Shown: piece by piece, positions 8,115 through 16,023 of the stretch
How the letters are laid out: each line of letters begins with the position of its first letter
Position numbering within the stretch: the stretch's first letter is position 1
DNA from: JAGOUB01 sp964640945
GTDB lineage: Bacteria; Patescibacteriota; Gracilibacteria; Peribacterales; Peribacteraceae
NCBI GenBank assembly: GCA_964640945.1
Contig: CAZXIV010000016.1
Span: 1-29,135 of the forward strand
Reading direction: 5' to 3'
Length of the DNA stretch: 29,135 bases
Notes under the pieces: generated by a model
What the model was told of the DNA's origin: nothing
The model's database searches: none
Seen by the model: the letters and a program-made list of their open reading frames with translations, nothing else
Position numbers and translations under genes: made by a program

Positions 8115-8120
8115 TACACT
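8115..8120 (+). promoter_or_regulatory. -10-like hexamer TACACT before ftsK
   Basis: TACACT is followed by 8 nt and the ftsK ATG, giving a predicted leaderless transcript. A GGAGGT at 8110-8115 lies 13 nt before the ATG, which is rather far for a ribosome binding site. Confidence 0.35.
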
Positions 8121-8128
8121 AAGAACCG

Positions 8129-10363
8129 ATGGCCAAGCGAAAAAAGTCGTCCCGGACGACCTCCGGCCAACGGGAACTCCATCCGCACACGCGGCGCCTC
8201 ATCAGCGGTACGCTCCAGTTGTGCATCGGCATCGTGCTCCTCTTAGCGCTGCGCGACGAAGCCGGCCTGATTGGCGAGCGCATCCACGGCCTGCTTCAGA
8301 CGCTCGTCGGCGGCTACGGTTTCTTACTACCACTTGGCTTCATCATCTCCGGCGCCTTCCGGCTGTTCGACGACGGCAAGCGCCTGCTCGTGAAGCGCTC
8401 GGTCGGCCTCGTGCTCTCGCTCTTAGCTTTGCTCGGCCTCGCCCACCTCTCGCTCCCCTTCGACCGCATTTGGACGGACCGCACTCTGGCCGGCGGCAAC
8501 CTCGGCTTCCTCGTCAGCTTTCCCTTCGTCGCTCTCCTTAGCCCGAGCGTCGGCACGATCGTGCTCGGTACGCTCTTCTTGGTTGGTATTTTTCTCGCGT
8601 TCGAACCCGACGTCGCCGCACTGATGGCTTGGGCCCGCGAAACCTTCGCCCGACCCGCCGCCCGCACGGCCGTACGGGCCGCCAAGGCCGTCCGCGCCGA
8701 CGAGGAGGAGCCGACGATCGAAGAAGAGGAAGACGATGATGATTTGGTCGAAGTGGATATCGAAGCGCCGCCGCTCAACATCGTCCGCCCGAACTTTGCC
8801 CAGGCGACTGTCTCCGAAGCCGCTCCGAAAGTGAAACCCAAGCCCAAGGAAGTCGACGGCATTCAAATGACGGACACACGCTACGAAGAGTGGACCTTCC
8901 CGGCGCTCGACCTGCTCGATGCATCGACGAGCGTGCTGACGGTCAACGACGACGAGCTGAAGCGCCAGGCCAAGCTCATCGAGGAGAAGCTCGCCGAGTT
9001 CGACATTGCCGTCACCGTGCGCGACGCCCGGCCCGGCCCGACCGTCACGCAGTTCACGCTCCAACCCTCGGAAGGCGTGAAGCTCTCGCGCATCGGCAAC
9101 TTAAAGGACGACTTGGCCTTGGCCCTAGCCGCTCCCAGCCTGCGCATCGAAGCGCCCATCCCGGGTAAGTCGCTCGTCGGCATCGAGATGCCGAACCTTG
9201 AGCGCTCCACCGTGCACCTGCGCGAGATCATGGACAGCGGCTCGTTCCAGCAGAGCAAGTCCCCGCTCACCTTCCCGCTCGGCCGCGATGTCTCCGGCGA
9301 GTCGGTCGTCTCCAGCCTGGAGGGCATGCCCCACTTACTTATCGCCGGCGCCACCGGCTCGGGTAAGTCGGTCTGTATGAACGTCTTCCTGACGTCGCTC
9401 CTGTTCCAGAACGCGCCGCACCAGCTCAAGCTCATCCTCATCGACCCCAAGCGCGTGGAGCTCATGCCCTATAACGGCATCCCGCACCTCCTCACGCCGG
9501 TCATCACCGAAGCCGAGACGGCCTTGAAGGCGCTGCGCTGGGCCGTCCAGGAGATGGGTCGCCGCCTGCACCGCTTCTCGGAGCAAGGCGCGCGCAACCT
9601 CGACGAGTACAACGAGAAACAGGCCGACGAGTCGACGATGCTCCCTCGCATCGTGATCGTGGTGGACGAGCTCGCCGACCTGATGATGCGCCAGCTCAAG
9701 CGCGACACGGAAACGATGATCGTCCGCATCGCCCAGATGGCGCGCGCCGTGGGCATGCACCTCATCATCGCCACCCAGCGCCCGTCGGTGGACGTCATCA
9801 CCGGCCTTATCAAGGCCAACATCCCCACGCGCATCGCTTTCCGCGTGGTGAGCTCGGTCGACAGCCGCACCATTCTCGACGGCATCGGTGCCGAGGACCT
9901 GCTCGGCAAAGGCGACATGCTCTACATGACGGCCAATACCCCGAAACCCATCCGCATCCAGGGTATCTTCGTCTCCACCAAGGAGGTGGAGCGCGTCATC
10001 AACGCGGTGAAGATCGCCGGCGGCGGCGCCATCACCGAGCAGATCGGACTCAGTGCCGAAGAGGATGACGAAGACGGCGAGAGCGGCCCGGACAGCGAGC
10101 GCGACGGCCCCAGTCAGATCGATCTCGAGGCGTCCGACAACGGCGGCGATGATTTGTTCTTCGAAGCGCTGCGCGTCGTGCAGACCTCGGGCAAGGCCTC
10201 GGCCAGCCTGCTCCAGCGCCAGATCAAAGTGGGCTACGCCCGCGCCGCCCGCTTGCTCGACATCATGGAAGAGAAAGGCCTCATCGGCCCGGCTGACGGC
10301 GCCAAGGCGCGCAAGGTCTACATCGGCGCCGCCGCCGACAACAGCGATAATTCGAACATGTGA
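8129..10363 (+). CDS. ftsK: DNA translocase FtsK/SpoIIIE
   Basis: This 744-residue septal DNA pump moves chromosome termini during division. The N-terminus carries four or more membrane helices (about residues 24-165), followed by a short acidic linker (about 190-220, with a Glu/Asp run). The motor domain has Walker A GATGSGKS (about 407-414), Walker B IVIVVDELADLMM (about 508-520) and the FtsK signature ATQRPSVDVITGLIKANIPTR (positions 9769-9831, key residues QRPSVDVITG). The C-terminal winged-helix gamma domain (about 675-735; SASLLQRQIKVGYARAARL) reads KOPS-type polarity sequences in known homologues. The linker is much shorter than in E. coli FtsK, similar to SpoIIIE size. It is monocistronic, with its own terminator overlapping the stop codon. 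Confidence 0.96.
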   Translation: MAKRKKSSRTTSGQRELHPHTRRLISGTLQLCIGIVLLLALRDEAGLIGERIHGLLQTLVGGYGFLLPLGFIISGAFRLFDDGKRLLVKRSVGLVLSLLALLGLAHLSLPFDRIWTDRTLAGGNLGFLVSFPFVALLSPSVGTIVLGTLFLVGIFLAFEPDVAALMAWARETFARPAARTAVRAAKAVRADEEEPTIEEEEDDDDLVEVDIEAPPLNIVRPNFAQATVSEAAPKVKPKPKEVDGIQMTDTRYEEWTFPALDLLDASTSVLTVNDDELKRQAKLIEEKLAEFDIAVTVRDARPGPTVTQFTLQPSEGVKLSRIGNLKDDLALALAAPSLRIEAPIPGKSLVGIEMPNLERSTVHLREIMDSGSFQQSKSPLTFPLGRDVSGESVVSSLEGMPHLLIAGATGSGKSVCMNVFLTSLLFQNAPHQLKLILIDPKRVELMPYNGIPHLLTPVITEAETALKALRWAVQEMGRRLHRFSEQGARNLDEYNEKQADESTMLPRIVIVVDELADLMMRQLKRDTETMIVRIAQMARAVGMHLIIATQRPSVDVITGLIKANIPTRIAFRVVSSVDSRTILDGIGAEDLLGKGDMLYMTANTPKPIRIQGIFVSTKEVERVINAVKIAGGGAITEQIGLSAEEDDEDGESGPDSERDGPSQIDLEASDNGGDDLFFEALRVVQTSGKASASLLQRQIKVGYARAARLLDIMEEKGLIGPADGAKARKVYIGAAADNSDNSNM

Positions 10364-10394
10364 AAAGACCCAACGCTGGTGCGCTGAGTCTTTT
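10363..10394 (+). terminator. Intrinsic terminator of ftsK
   Basis: A 14-bp imperfect stem (12 pairs) with a TGGT loop starts with AAAAGACC and ends with GTCTTTT. The T-rich 3' arm supplies the release tract. It overlaps the last base of the ftsK stop codon. The A-rich 5' arm means it could also act on minus-strand transcripts. Confidence 0.7.
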
Positions 10395-10409
10395 GGGTTG
10401 ATCGTGCCG

Positions 10410-10428
10410 GCCAGTGACCATCACTGGC
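10410..10428. terminator. Hairpin between ftsK and orphan gene, possible terminator
   Basis: A perfect 8-bp inverted repeat, GCCAGTGA / TCACTGGC with a 3-nt loop, sits 23 bp downstream of the stop of the minus-strand orphan gene. No good T run follows on the minus strand; a TTTT lies a few bases away on the plus strand. Confidence 0.35.
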
Positions 10429-10451
10429 TGTCGTTTTGCGGAGAGGAGCGG

Positions 10452-10886
10452 CTACTGCCCCTCGCCGCGGTGGGTCTTGGGGAACAGCTCCGGGTTCTTC
10501 CGGAGGCGGCGCATGGCCGCCTTTTCCAAGGCCCCCTCAACGGCGCGGCGGAGACAGGGCGGCGCGCAGTTGAGGTAGTACTGCTTCTTGCCGCTGGCCT
10601 CGACGAGGCCGATCTGCAGCGTCTCCTGGTTGAGGGCGCAGTTCCAGACCCGATTATCGGGACTGGTCCAGATGCCCACCACCTCCCCGAGGTGGAAGTC
10701 CCGGATGGTAAACATCACCCTCACGTAGAGGATCTGGTTCGCCACCTCGGGGTGCCACTGCGGCGTGTCCGGAACCGACTGCCGGTTGCGGAACATTTCC
10801 GCGAGGGCGTCGCACGACCCCAGAAACGTGACAGTCTGGGCACCATGATCCTGGGGGAGGCGAATGATCGTGAAAGACGCGGACAT
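10452..10886 (-). CDS. Hypothetical protein, 144 aa orphan
   Basis: I do not recognise this protein. It is soluble, without signal peptide or membrane helix. A beta-rich N-terminal half contains FTIIRLPQ, VTFLGSCDALAEMF and ILYVRVMFTIRDFHLGEVVGIW. A basic C-terminal end contains CLRRAVEGALEKAAMRRLRK. Two cysteines close together (NCAPPC) could bind metal or form a disulfide. The ATG at 10886 follows GGAG at 9 nt spacing, a normal Shine-Dalgarno arrangement. An AT-rich promoter region shared with the divergent HAM1-type gene lies upstream. It is a single-gene unit flanked by hairpins, like other orphans in the window. Confidence 0.6.
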   Translation of the reverse strand: MSASFTIIRLPQDHGAQTVTFLGSCDALAEMFRNRQSVPDTPQWHPEVANQILYVRVMFTIRDFHLGEVVGIWTSPDNRVWNCALNQETLQIGLVEASGKKQYYLNCAPPCLRRAVEGALEKAAMRRLRKNPELFPKTHRGEGQ

Positions 10887-10937
10887 GGCTTCTTCTCCAA
10901 AGGCACGATGGGTTGAACAAGCAAACGACTAAATATC

Positions 10938-10965
10938 TTTATACACTATTTATAGTATTATGCAA
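10938..10965 (-). promoter_or_regulatory. Candidate promoter of the 144-aa orphan
   Basis: On the minus strand TTGCAT (10965-10960), a 16-nt spacer and TATAAA (10943-10938) fit a sigma-70 promoter. A 12-bp inverted repeat, ACTAT-TT-ATAGT (10945-10956), lies within the spacer and could be an operator. Confidence 0.45.
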
Positions 10966-10981
10966 GTATTTCAAGGAGTGC

Positions 10982-10987
10982 TATTTT
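10982..10987 (+). promoter_or_regulatory. -10-like hexamer TATTTT before the HAM1-type gene
   Basis: TATTTT is followed by 7 nt (AGGGGGT) and then ATG 10995, the TAnnnT-start arrangement of the window. The G-rich heptamer is too close to the ATG to be an ordinary Shine-Dalgarno site. Confidence 0.35.
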
Positions 10988-10994
10988 AGGGGGT

Positions 10995-11582
10995 ATGCAG
11001 CTGCTTTTAGCGACCGAAAACCCCGGTAAAGCGATCGAATTCACCGAATTATTCGCCCCCTTGGGTATCACCATCGTCACCCTCAAAGACCTCGGTTTAG
11101 AGCCTTTACCCGAAGAGACTGGGGAGACGTTCGAAGCGAACGCCCTTCTCAAAGCGCGCCACGCGTTCGAACAAGCACGGGTGCCCACGGTGGCCGACGA
11201 CTCGGGCTTCAGTGTCGAAGCCTTAGCCGGCGAACTCGGCGTCTATACGCGCCGCTGGGGCGCGGGACCGACCGCGACGGACGCGGAGTGGGTGGCGTAC
11301 TTCCTTAGGCGCATGGAAAACGAGGCCAACCGCCGGGCCCGCTTCAGCTGCGCCATCGCCTATAAGGACGCCGAATGCGAGGAGATGTTCACGGGTTTCT
11401 GCGACGGCGTCATCACGCCCACGCTCGAGGCCGTGCCGCTGCCCGGTCTTGTCGCCTCAGCCTGCTTCCGCCCCGATGGCCAAGAGAAAGTCTTCTCGGC
11501 TTTGAGCCCAGAAGAGAAACACGCCGTCAGTCACCGCGGCAACGCCATGCGCGAACTGAAGGAGTTTTTCGCCAGGCGCTAA
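10995..11582 (+). CDS. rdgB: HAM1/RdgB-family non-canonical purine NTP pyrophosphatase
   Basis: This 195-residue protein belongs to the family that hydrolyses ITP, XTP and their deoxy forms to monophosphates, which keeps deaminated purines out of DNA and RNA. Family motifs are clear: LLATENPGKAIEF at the N-terminus (phosphate binding), EETGETFEANALLKAR (metal-binding Glu), VADDSGFSVEALAGELGVYTRRW (catalytic Asp), and EEKHAVSHRGNAM near the C-terminus. The loop that is normally GFGYDP or FGWDP, which contacts the base, reads GLVASACFRPDG here. Base specificity may therefore differ from E. coli RdgB. ATG 10995 gives the expected family N-terminus. Divergent from the 144-aa orphan. Confidence 0.87.
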   Translation: MQLLLATENPGKAIEFTELFAPLGITIVTLKDLGLEPLPEETGETFEANALLKARHAFEQARVPTVADDSGFSVEALAGELGVYTRRWGAGPTATDAEWVAYFLRRMENEANRRARFSCAIAYKDAECEEMFTGFCDGVITPTLEAVPLPGLVASACFRPDGQEKVFSALSPEEKHAVSHRGNAMRELKEFFARR

Positions 11583-11622
11583 AAAAGGCGCCCGCCCCAC
11601 CACACGGGAGGGACGGGCATTG
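11582..11622. terminator. Bidirectional terminator between rdgB and 105-aa orphan
   Basis: GCCCGCCC (11590-11597) pairs with GGG-A-CGGGC (11610-11618), with one bulged base. On the minus strand the hairpin is followed closely by TTTTTT (plus-strand A run at 11581-11586), which makes a good end for the minus-strand orphan. On the plus strand a weaker T-rich tract follows. Confidence 0.65.
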
Positions 11623-11636
11623 TATTTCGACGACGC

Positions 11637-11954
11637 TCAGGGCGTCAGGGGTGCGGTAACCGAATCGAGCGGGATCACCGGCGGGACGGAGAGGCGGCGG
11701 GCAGACATCCAGATTTGTGTCAGGAGGAATTGGATGAATGTTCGGGCCGTGTTCGCGTCGTAGGCGGTAAACAGCGTAAGTAAGGCGGCCAGCGCCTCTT
11801 TGGGTTTTACTCCTTCGGGCCCGATGTCGGGCAGGCGGATTTTGATGATCACATCGAACCCGTCCCCCTCGTAGACTTGGACCGCCACGTTCGGGAATAC
11901 CGCCAACTCCTCGCCAGTCGCTCGGTCGCGCAAGATCCATACTTCCGAAACCAT
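11637..11954 (-). CDS. Hypothetical protein, 105 aa orphan
   Basis: I do not recognise it. It is a small soluble protein with a beta-rich first half (VSEVWILRDRATGEELAVFPNVAVQVYEGDGFDVIIKI, positions 11954-11841, split here only for description). A helical second half includes KEALAALLTLFTAYDANTARTF. The start ATG 11954 is chosen over GTG 11960 because AGAGGT lies 8 nt before it. It sits 43 bp downstream of the helicase-nuclease gene on the same strand and could be read through from it. An inverted repeat (11989-12004) lies between them. A terminator follows. Confidence 0.55.
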   Translation of the reverse strand: MVSEVWILRDRATGEELAVFPNVAVQVYEGDGFDVIIKIRLPDIGPEGVKPKEALAALLTLFTAYDANTARTFIQFLLTQIWMSARRLSVPPVIPLDSVTAPLTP

Positions 11955-11988
11955 CGTCACATACCTCTGTAAAAGGACTCAAGAAAGA

Positions 11989-12004
11989 ACACTATGGTTA
12001 GTGT
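11989..12004. repeat. Small inverted repeat ACACTA-TGGT-TAGTGT
   Basis: A perfect 6-bp inverted repeat with 4-nt centre overlaps the stop codon of the helicase-nuclease gene, upstream of the 105-aa orphan. It could be a weak hairpin or an operator. It shares the ACTA/TAGT core with repeats near two other orphan promoters. Confidence 0.3.
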
Positions 12005-12826
12005 GACATACTTTTATTTTTATCAACATCCAGGGGCGTGAAATCCAGAGCCAAGATTTTGGCCCAAACCTGCTCAATGAGAGCTTGCAGCTCACGAGCG
12101 TCGGTTTCGGGGATGGTGAAGGCCAGCGACGAGGGCTCTTCCTCACGCTCGCCAACGAACTCCAGGAAGAACTCCACCGGCTCGTAGCCAAGCATCTGGG
12201 GCGAGTGCTCGATGAGGAGCTTATAGAACGCCAGCTGGCGGTAGAGGTTGCCGTTGTCGCCCTCGCGCACTTCTTTCTCCGTCTTGGGGCGGCCGGTCTT
12301 GTAGTCGATCACTTTCACCTTGGCGCCATCGACGTGATAGAGGTCGATGCGATCCATCAAGCCCTTGAGGCGGATATCGCCGAGGCGCGCGGAGACCTTC
12401 TGCTCAATGCCCCAGATGACGGGCGCACCGCCCTGCAGACGGGCGGCGAAGTAGCGCGGCAGGGCCTGGCGGCCGAGGTGCAGCAGGCGCTCGCGCTCTT
12501 TCTCGGTGAGGATCTCACGCTCGGTGATGCCGCGCGCGAAGCCCTCAAGCAGGGCAGCCTCGGAACTCTCACCGCTCTCTCGCGCCAGACGGGCCCAGGC
12601 CCGGAGGCCCTCGTGCACGGCCGTACCGTAGGCGAGGGTGGGGCTCTTGGCTTGCGGCAGACCGAGGAGGTCCTGGCGCAGGAAGATCTCGGGATCTTCC
12701 AAGAAGTGATTCAACGCGGTCACGGAAAGCTCGAATGTTTCGAGTTTGGAACGCAGGTACGACTTGAGCGCGTCGTCGAGCGCGGCCTTGGGCAGCAGGA
12801 GCAGGCTGCTCCTGGTCGTGTCCTTC
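11998..12826 (-). CDS. C-terminal RecB-like nuclease part of the helicase-nuclease
   Basis: This is the 3' part of the same gene as the helicase entry, on the other side of the scaffold gap. It holds a PD-(D/E)XK domain of the RecB/Cas4 type: His in GTAVHEGL, Asp in KGLMDRID, the Asp and Lys of VIDYKTGR, and the downstream QLAFYKLL helix (Q-x3-Y). In the joined protein these are about His790, Asp877, Asp893 and Lys895. I see no cysteine cluster of the AddB iron-sulfur type. The apparent GTG start at 12723 is only where the frame opens; the coding frame continues upstream through ALKSYLRSKLETFELS into the 55-bp repeat and on into the helicase. Confidence 0.88.
12772..12826. repeat. 55-bp exact direct repeat, left copy (contig overlap)
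   Basis: These 55 bases recur exactly at 12927-12981 on the other side of the N run. Both copies touch the gap, as expected when two overlapping contig ends are scaffolded without merging. Confidence 0.9.
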
Positions 12827-12926
12827 NNNNNNNNNNNNNNNNNNNNNNNNNNNNNNNNNNNNNNNNNNNNNNNNNNNNNNNNNNNNNNNNNNNNNNNNNN
12901 NNNNNNNNNNNNNNNNNNNNNNNNNN
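12827..12926. other. Scaffold gap, 100 N
   Basis: Exactly 100 N, the conventional placeholder for a gap of unknown size. Deleting the N run plus one 55-bp copy (155 nt in all) restores a single open frame across the helicase-nuclease gene, so no sequence need be missing. Confidence 0.98.
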
Positions 12927-12981
12927 GTCGTCGAGCGCGGCCTTGGGCAGCAGGAGCAGGCTGCTCCTGGTCGTGTCCTTC
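12927..12981. repeat. 55-bp exact direct repeat, right copy (contig overlap)
   Basis: Second copy of the repeat at 12772-12826, beginning directly at the right edge of the N run. Confidence 0.9.
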
Positions 12982-15137
12982 AGCTCGATCGTCTGCTCGG
13001 GCAGCGGGCCGCCTTCCACCGCGAAAGCCGAGGGCGATACGTCCTGCTCGCGTTCGCCGCGGATAACGCGCTCAGGGCAGGAAAGGATGAGTGATCGTTT
13101 AGCCCTAGTCCAAGCCACGTAGGCGAGACGACGCTCGTCCTGCAGACCCTCCGCCAGCGGCGCACCGAAAAGTAACTCCTCGGGCAAGGCCAGGCCCGGC
13201 GACGGCCGCCGGTGGTCCCAGTGCTTCTCGCGGAAGCCGACGACAATCACCACTTGGAACTCGAGGCCCTTGCTGCCATGGGCCGTTAGCAGCTGCACGC
13301 CGTCGTCGATGAGGTGCGGGATGTCGTACTGCAGCTTGAGGCCGTAGCCCTGGCGATATTCCAGGTCGGTGAGCAATTCTGTCAGCGTGAAGGTGGGATC
13401 CTCATAGTTGCGACGCTTCACGTGGTCGAAAAACTCGGTGAGGGCAACCACGGCCATGGGGTCGGCCTGGAGGGGGTCCTTCGGCAGGATGCCGCTCTCG
13501 CGGATCAATTTTTCAATGGTCTCCGGCAGCGTGACGGTTTCGAGGTGGCCGCGGAGCTTGAGTAGGAAATCGCGCGCGCGCAGCAGTGACGGCAAGGCGT
13601 GCAGCTCGACGCCTTTCTCTGTCGTTAAGCGCTCCACGTCGGCCAGCACGTCGATCAGGCGCAGCTTGGCGTGCTCTCGTTCGCCGTTCAATTCGCGCTG
13701 GAGCGTCCAGAGACGAGCCAAGTCGGCGCTGTGGCAATCGAAGCAGATGATGTGCAGAGCCGTCGCCAGGGCGTGGTCGTCGCGTAGGTCGTTGACGGCA
13801 CGCAGCATGGCGATGAGCTGTAGAACCGCGGCGGAGTGCAGGAGATTCAACTTGCCCGTGATCTGCGCCGGGATCTTGAGGCCGCGGAGGACGTCGTAAA
13901 ACTCGAAGAGCTCGCCGTTCGTGCGCGTGATGACGGCGATCTCACTGGCGGGCGTGCCGGCCGCTAATTCGGCCTCGATGAGCTCGGCGACGACAAACGG
14001 CTCGACGGCGTCGGACACGGCCCGGAGCAGCAACGGCTCGTCGCCCGAGGAATCCTTCAGGCCGCTCTTGAGGTTTTTGGCGATGCCCGGCACTTTGCCC
14101 ACCAAGCGATCATCGTTGATGGCGATCAGGCGCGAGGCGGCGTCGAGAATGGGCTGGGTCGAGCGATAACTTGTCTGAAGAACGGCGATGGGGCACTCCG
14201 GGAATCGCGCGCGAAACTGGAGCATGCCGGCGACGTTGGCACCCTGGAAGCGGTAGATGGCCTGATCGTCGTCGCCCACTACGCAGAGGTTTGGCTCGCC
14301 GGCCGCCTCGGGGGTGGCGGTCAGGGCGGCGATGAAGGCATTCTGAGCGCCGTTTGTGTCTTGGTACTCGTCCACCATGATGTACTGGTAGCGCTCTTGG
14401 AGCCCTGCCAGAAGCCAATCTTCGCTCTTCAACGCCTCGGTGGCGACGGCGATCATGTCGTCGTAGTCGAAGAGTCCTTCCTCATGCAGGGCGGCTTCGT
14501 AGGCGGCGTACAGCCGGGCGAATTCCTGCGCCTGCTTGGCCATGCGTTCGTTCCGAGCCTGGACCTTGGTGCCGGGCTTACTCTTTTGGCTCATCTCGAC
14601 GGTATAGATCTCGGCCACCTCCGCCGCCCGGGCAGGTGAAACGCCCTCGCGTTTGCACTGGCTGATGCGCGTCAGGATTTCGCTCGTGCGGGCGTAGGGA
14701 TCCTTCGGGTTCAGCATCACCGACGACGCCGGTAGTTGGTCGATGAGCGTATTCAGAAGGCGGAAGCGCCGCACGTCCGTCGCCTGTTCTTCCAGGCGGC
14801 GCTCAGCGAAGAGATCGGGGTGATTCAGGATGATATCGTTACAGAAGCCGTGGATGGTGGTGACCGTCACGCCGTAGGCATCGGGACCGATGAGCCGGCG
14901 CAAGCGCTCGCGCATGGCGGTGGCGCCGCTCGTCGAGAAGGTAAGGCAGAGAATGTTACTCGGCCGGGCGTGTGTCTTTTTAAGGATGTGACCAACCCGC
15001 ACGCCCACCACCTCAGTCTTGCCCGTGCCGGGACCGGCCAGCACCATCAGCGGGCCCTCGATGGTATCCACCGCCTGCCGTTGCTCAGCATTCAGCCGCT
15101 CGTAGGCCTTGGCGAAGGTGGCAAAGTCTGGCTTCAC
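12927..15137 (-). CDS. UvrD/PcrA-family helicase part of a helicase-nuclease
   Basis: This is the 5' part of a gene interrupted by the scaffold gap; the joined product would be about 994 aa. Superfamily 1A helicase motifs are all present: Q-motif LNAEQRQAV, Walker A AGPGTGKT (about 34-41), motif Ia LTFSTSGATAM, TIHGFC, motif II MVDEYQDTN, motif III VVGDDDQAIYRFQGA, motif IV TSYRST, motif V LLTAHGSKGLEF and motif VI AYVAWTRAK. With the C-terminal nuclease it resembles AddA/RecB-type repair enzymes that resect double-strand breaks. Start: GTG 15137 is 7 nt after TACAGT and gives a family-like N-terminus. A TTG at 15203 would add 22 unlikely residues and overlap the preceding gene. Confidence 0.92.
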
Positions 15138-15144
15138 ACTGTGC

Positions 15145-15150
15145 ACTGTA
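15145..15150 (-). promoter_or_regulatory. -10-like hexamer TACAGT before helicase-nuclease
   Basis: TACAGT, then 7 nt, then GTG 15137 on the minus strand. This supports the GTG over upstream TTG starts. Confidence 0.35.
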
Positions 15151-15199
15151 CCATGAAAAACGGCTTCCCCTTGGCAGTCGGATGGCGTGTGCGCCCTCC

Positions 15200-15853
15200 T
15201 CAACGAACGCGCAAAGCGTCGTACGGGATGCTTAGGGCGCTTTTTAGGCGAGGCGCGTGGTCGAGCAGCTGTGTTGCTTCCGTCACAAATTCGTCACTGA
15301 CATGCGACTGTATGTGGATGATGGCGCCCGCCCGGTAGGACGATCCGTCATGAGAGAAATTCCAGGCGAGAAAGTAATAGCGACCTCCCGGTCCGCCCTT
15401 CGTTACCCAACCATCATCAAGAGGCTCTTGATACATTTTCGCCGGCACGCCACCAACAGTCGCATCCTGCATCTCCCACTGATAATACTTCTGCAAGGCC
15501 TTCACCGTGCGATCGACGTTGCGGCCGGAGGAAAAATAGTAATCCACCTGCGACCAATTCATATCCCCGTACCTCACCATATCCTGCGCGAGGCTGTAGA
15601 ACGGCTCACCATTGAGAAATTGAACGACCTTTTGCGGGCTCGCCACCGTACTGGAGACGCGCACATTCTTCATCGGAAGGATGTCGGGGCCGTGGTACAC
15701 GGCGCTCCAGGTGGCGGGCAATTCTTCATCGAAGTAGCCGCACTTATGACCGGCTGTCGGCTGGCCGTCTTCGGCACATCGAGCCAAGGCCACACCTGGC
15801 ACCGATAGGCTGATCACCACCAGGACTGAAACAAGAGAGGGGTTGAATCGCAT
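15200..15853 (-). CDS. Secreted hypothetical protein, 217 aa
   Basis: I do not recognise the family. A classical signal peptide covers about residues 1-24 (hydrophobic LVSVLVVISLSVPGVALA, cleavage near ARC). The mature part has two cysteines near its N-terminus (RCAEDGQ and HKCGYF) that could form a disulfide. It is rich in Tyr and Trp, with YYFSSGRNVDRTVKALQKYY and RYYFLAWNFSHDG, and looks like a globular exported alpha/beta protein. A C-terminal helix contains FVTEATQLLDHAPRL. It lies upstream of the helicase-nuclease gene on the same strand, and the exported SLH-DsbA protein could act on its cysteines. Both links are inference. Confidence 0.65.
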   Translation of the reverse strand: MRFNPSLVSVLVVISLSVPGVALARCAEDGQPTAGHKCGYFDEELPATWSAVYHGPDILPMKNVRVSSTVASPQKVVQFLNGEPFYSLAQDMVRYGDMNWSQVDYYFSSGRNVDRTVKALQKYYQWEMQDATVGGVPAKMYQEPLDDGWVTKGGPGGRYYFLAWNFSHDGSSYRAGAIIHIQSHVSDEFVTEATQLLDHAPRLKSALSIPYDALRVR

Positions 15854-15859
15854 GCAGTG

Positions 15860-15865
15860 AGCCTA
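15860..15865 (-). promoter_or_regulatory. -10-like hexamer TAGGCT before secreted protein gene
   Basis: TAGGCT, 6 nt, then ATG 15853. It fits TAnnnT but is otherwise a weak -10 match. Confidence 0.2.
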
Positions 15866-15928
15866 TCTATTCCATCGGGGCCAAGCAATGGGCCGTATAA
15901 GCCGTTCTTCTGGCAAGAAAGCTGGGTC

Positions 15929-15957
15929 TTGAGCTTTTGACAGATTAGAGTAATAAT
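15929..15957 (+). promoter_or_regulatory. Candidate promoter of the 263-aa membrane protein gene
   Basis: TTGAGC (15929-15934), a 17-nt spacer and AATAAT (15952-15957). The predicted leader to GTG 16024 is about 60 nt and contains a Shine-Dalgarno sequence. A TTGACA at 15937-15942 has no -10 at suitable distance. Confidence 0.4.
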
Positions 15958-16023
15958 TTTGGCGTGAATAAAACCGCGACCGTCGCGGCTCCGCCCATTC
16001 ACAACACTAAACCGGGAGACACC

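Noticed and set aside
12720..12826. Frameshift or programmed recoding between helicase and nuclease
   Set aside because: The frame change is fully explained by the 155-nt scaffold artefact (100 N plus a 55-bp duplicate).
12085..13122. A plus-strand frame running through the N gap
   Set aside because: It crosses 100 N and is antisense to the helicase-nuclease, which has complete motifs.
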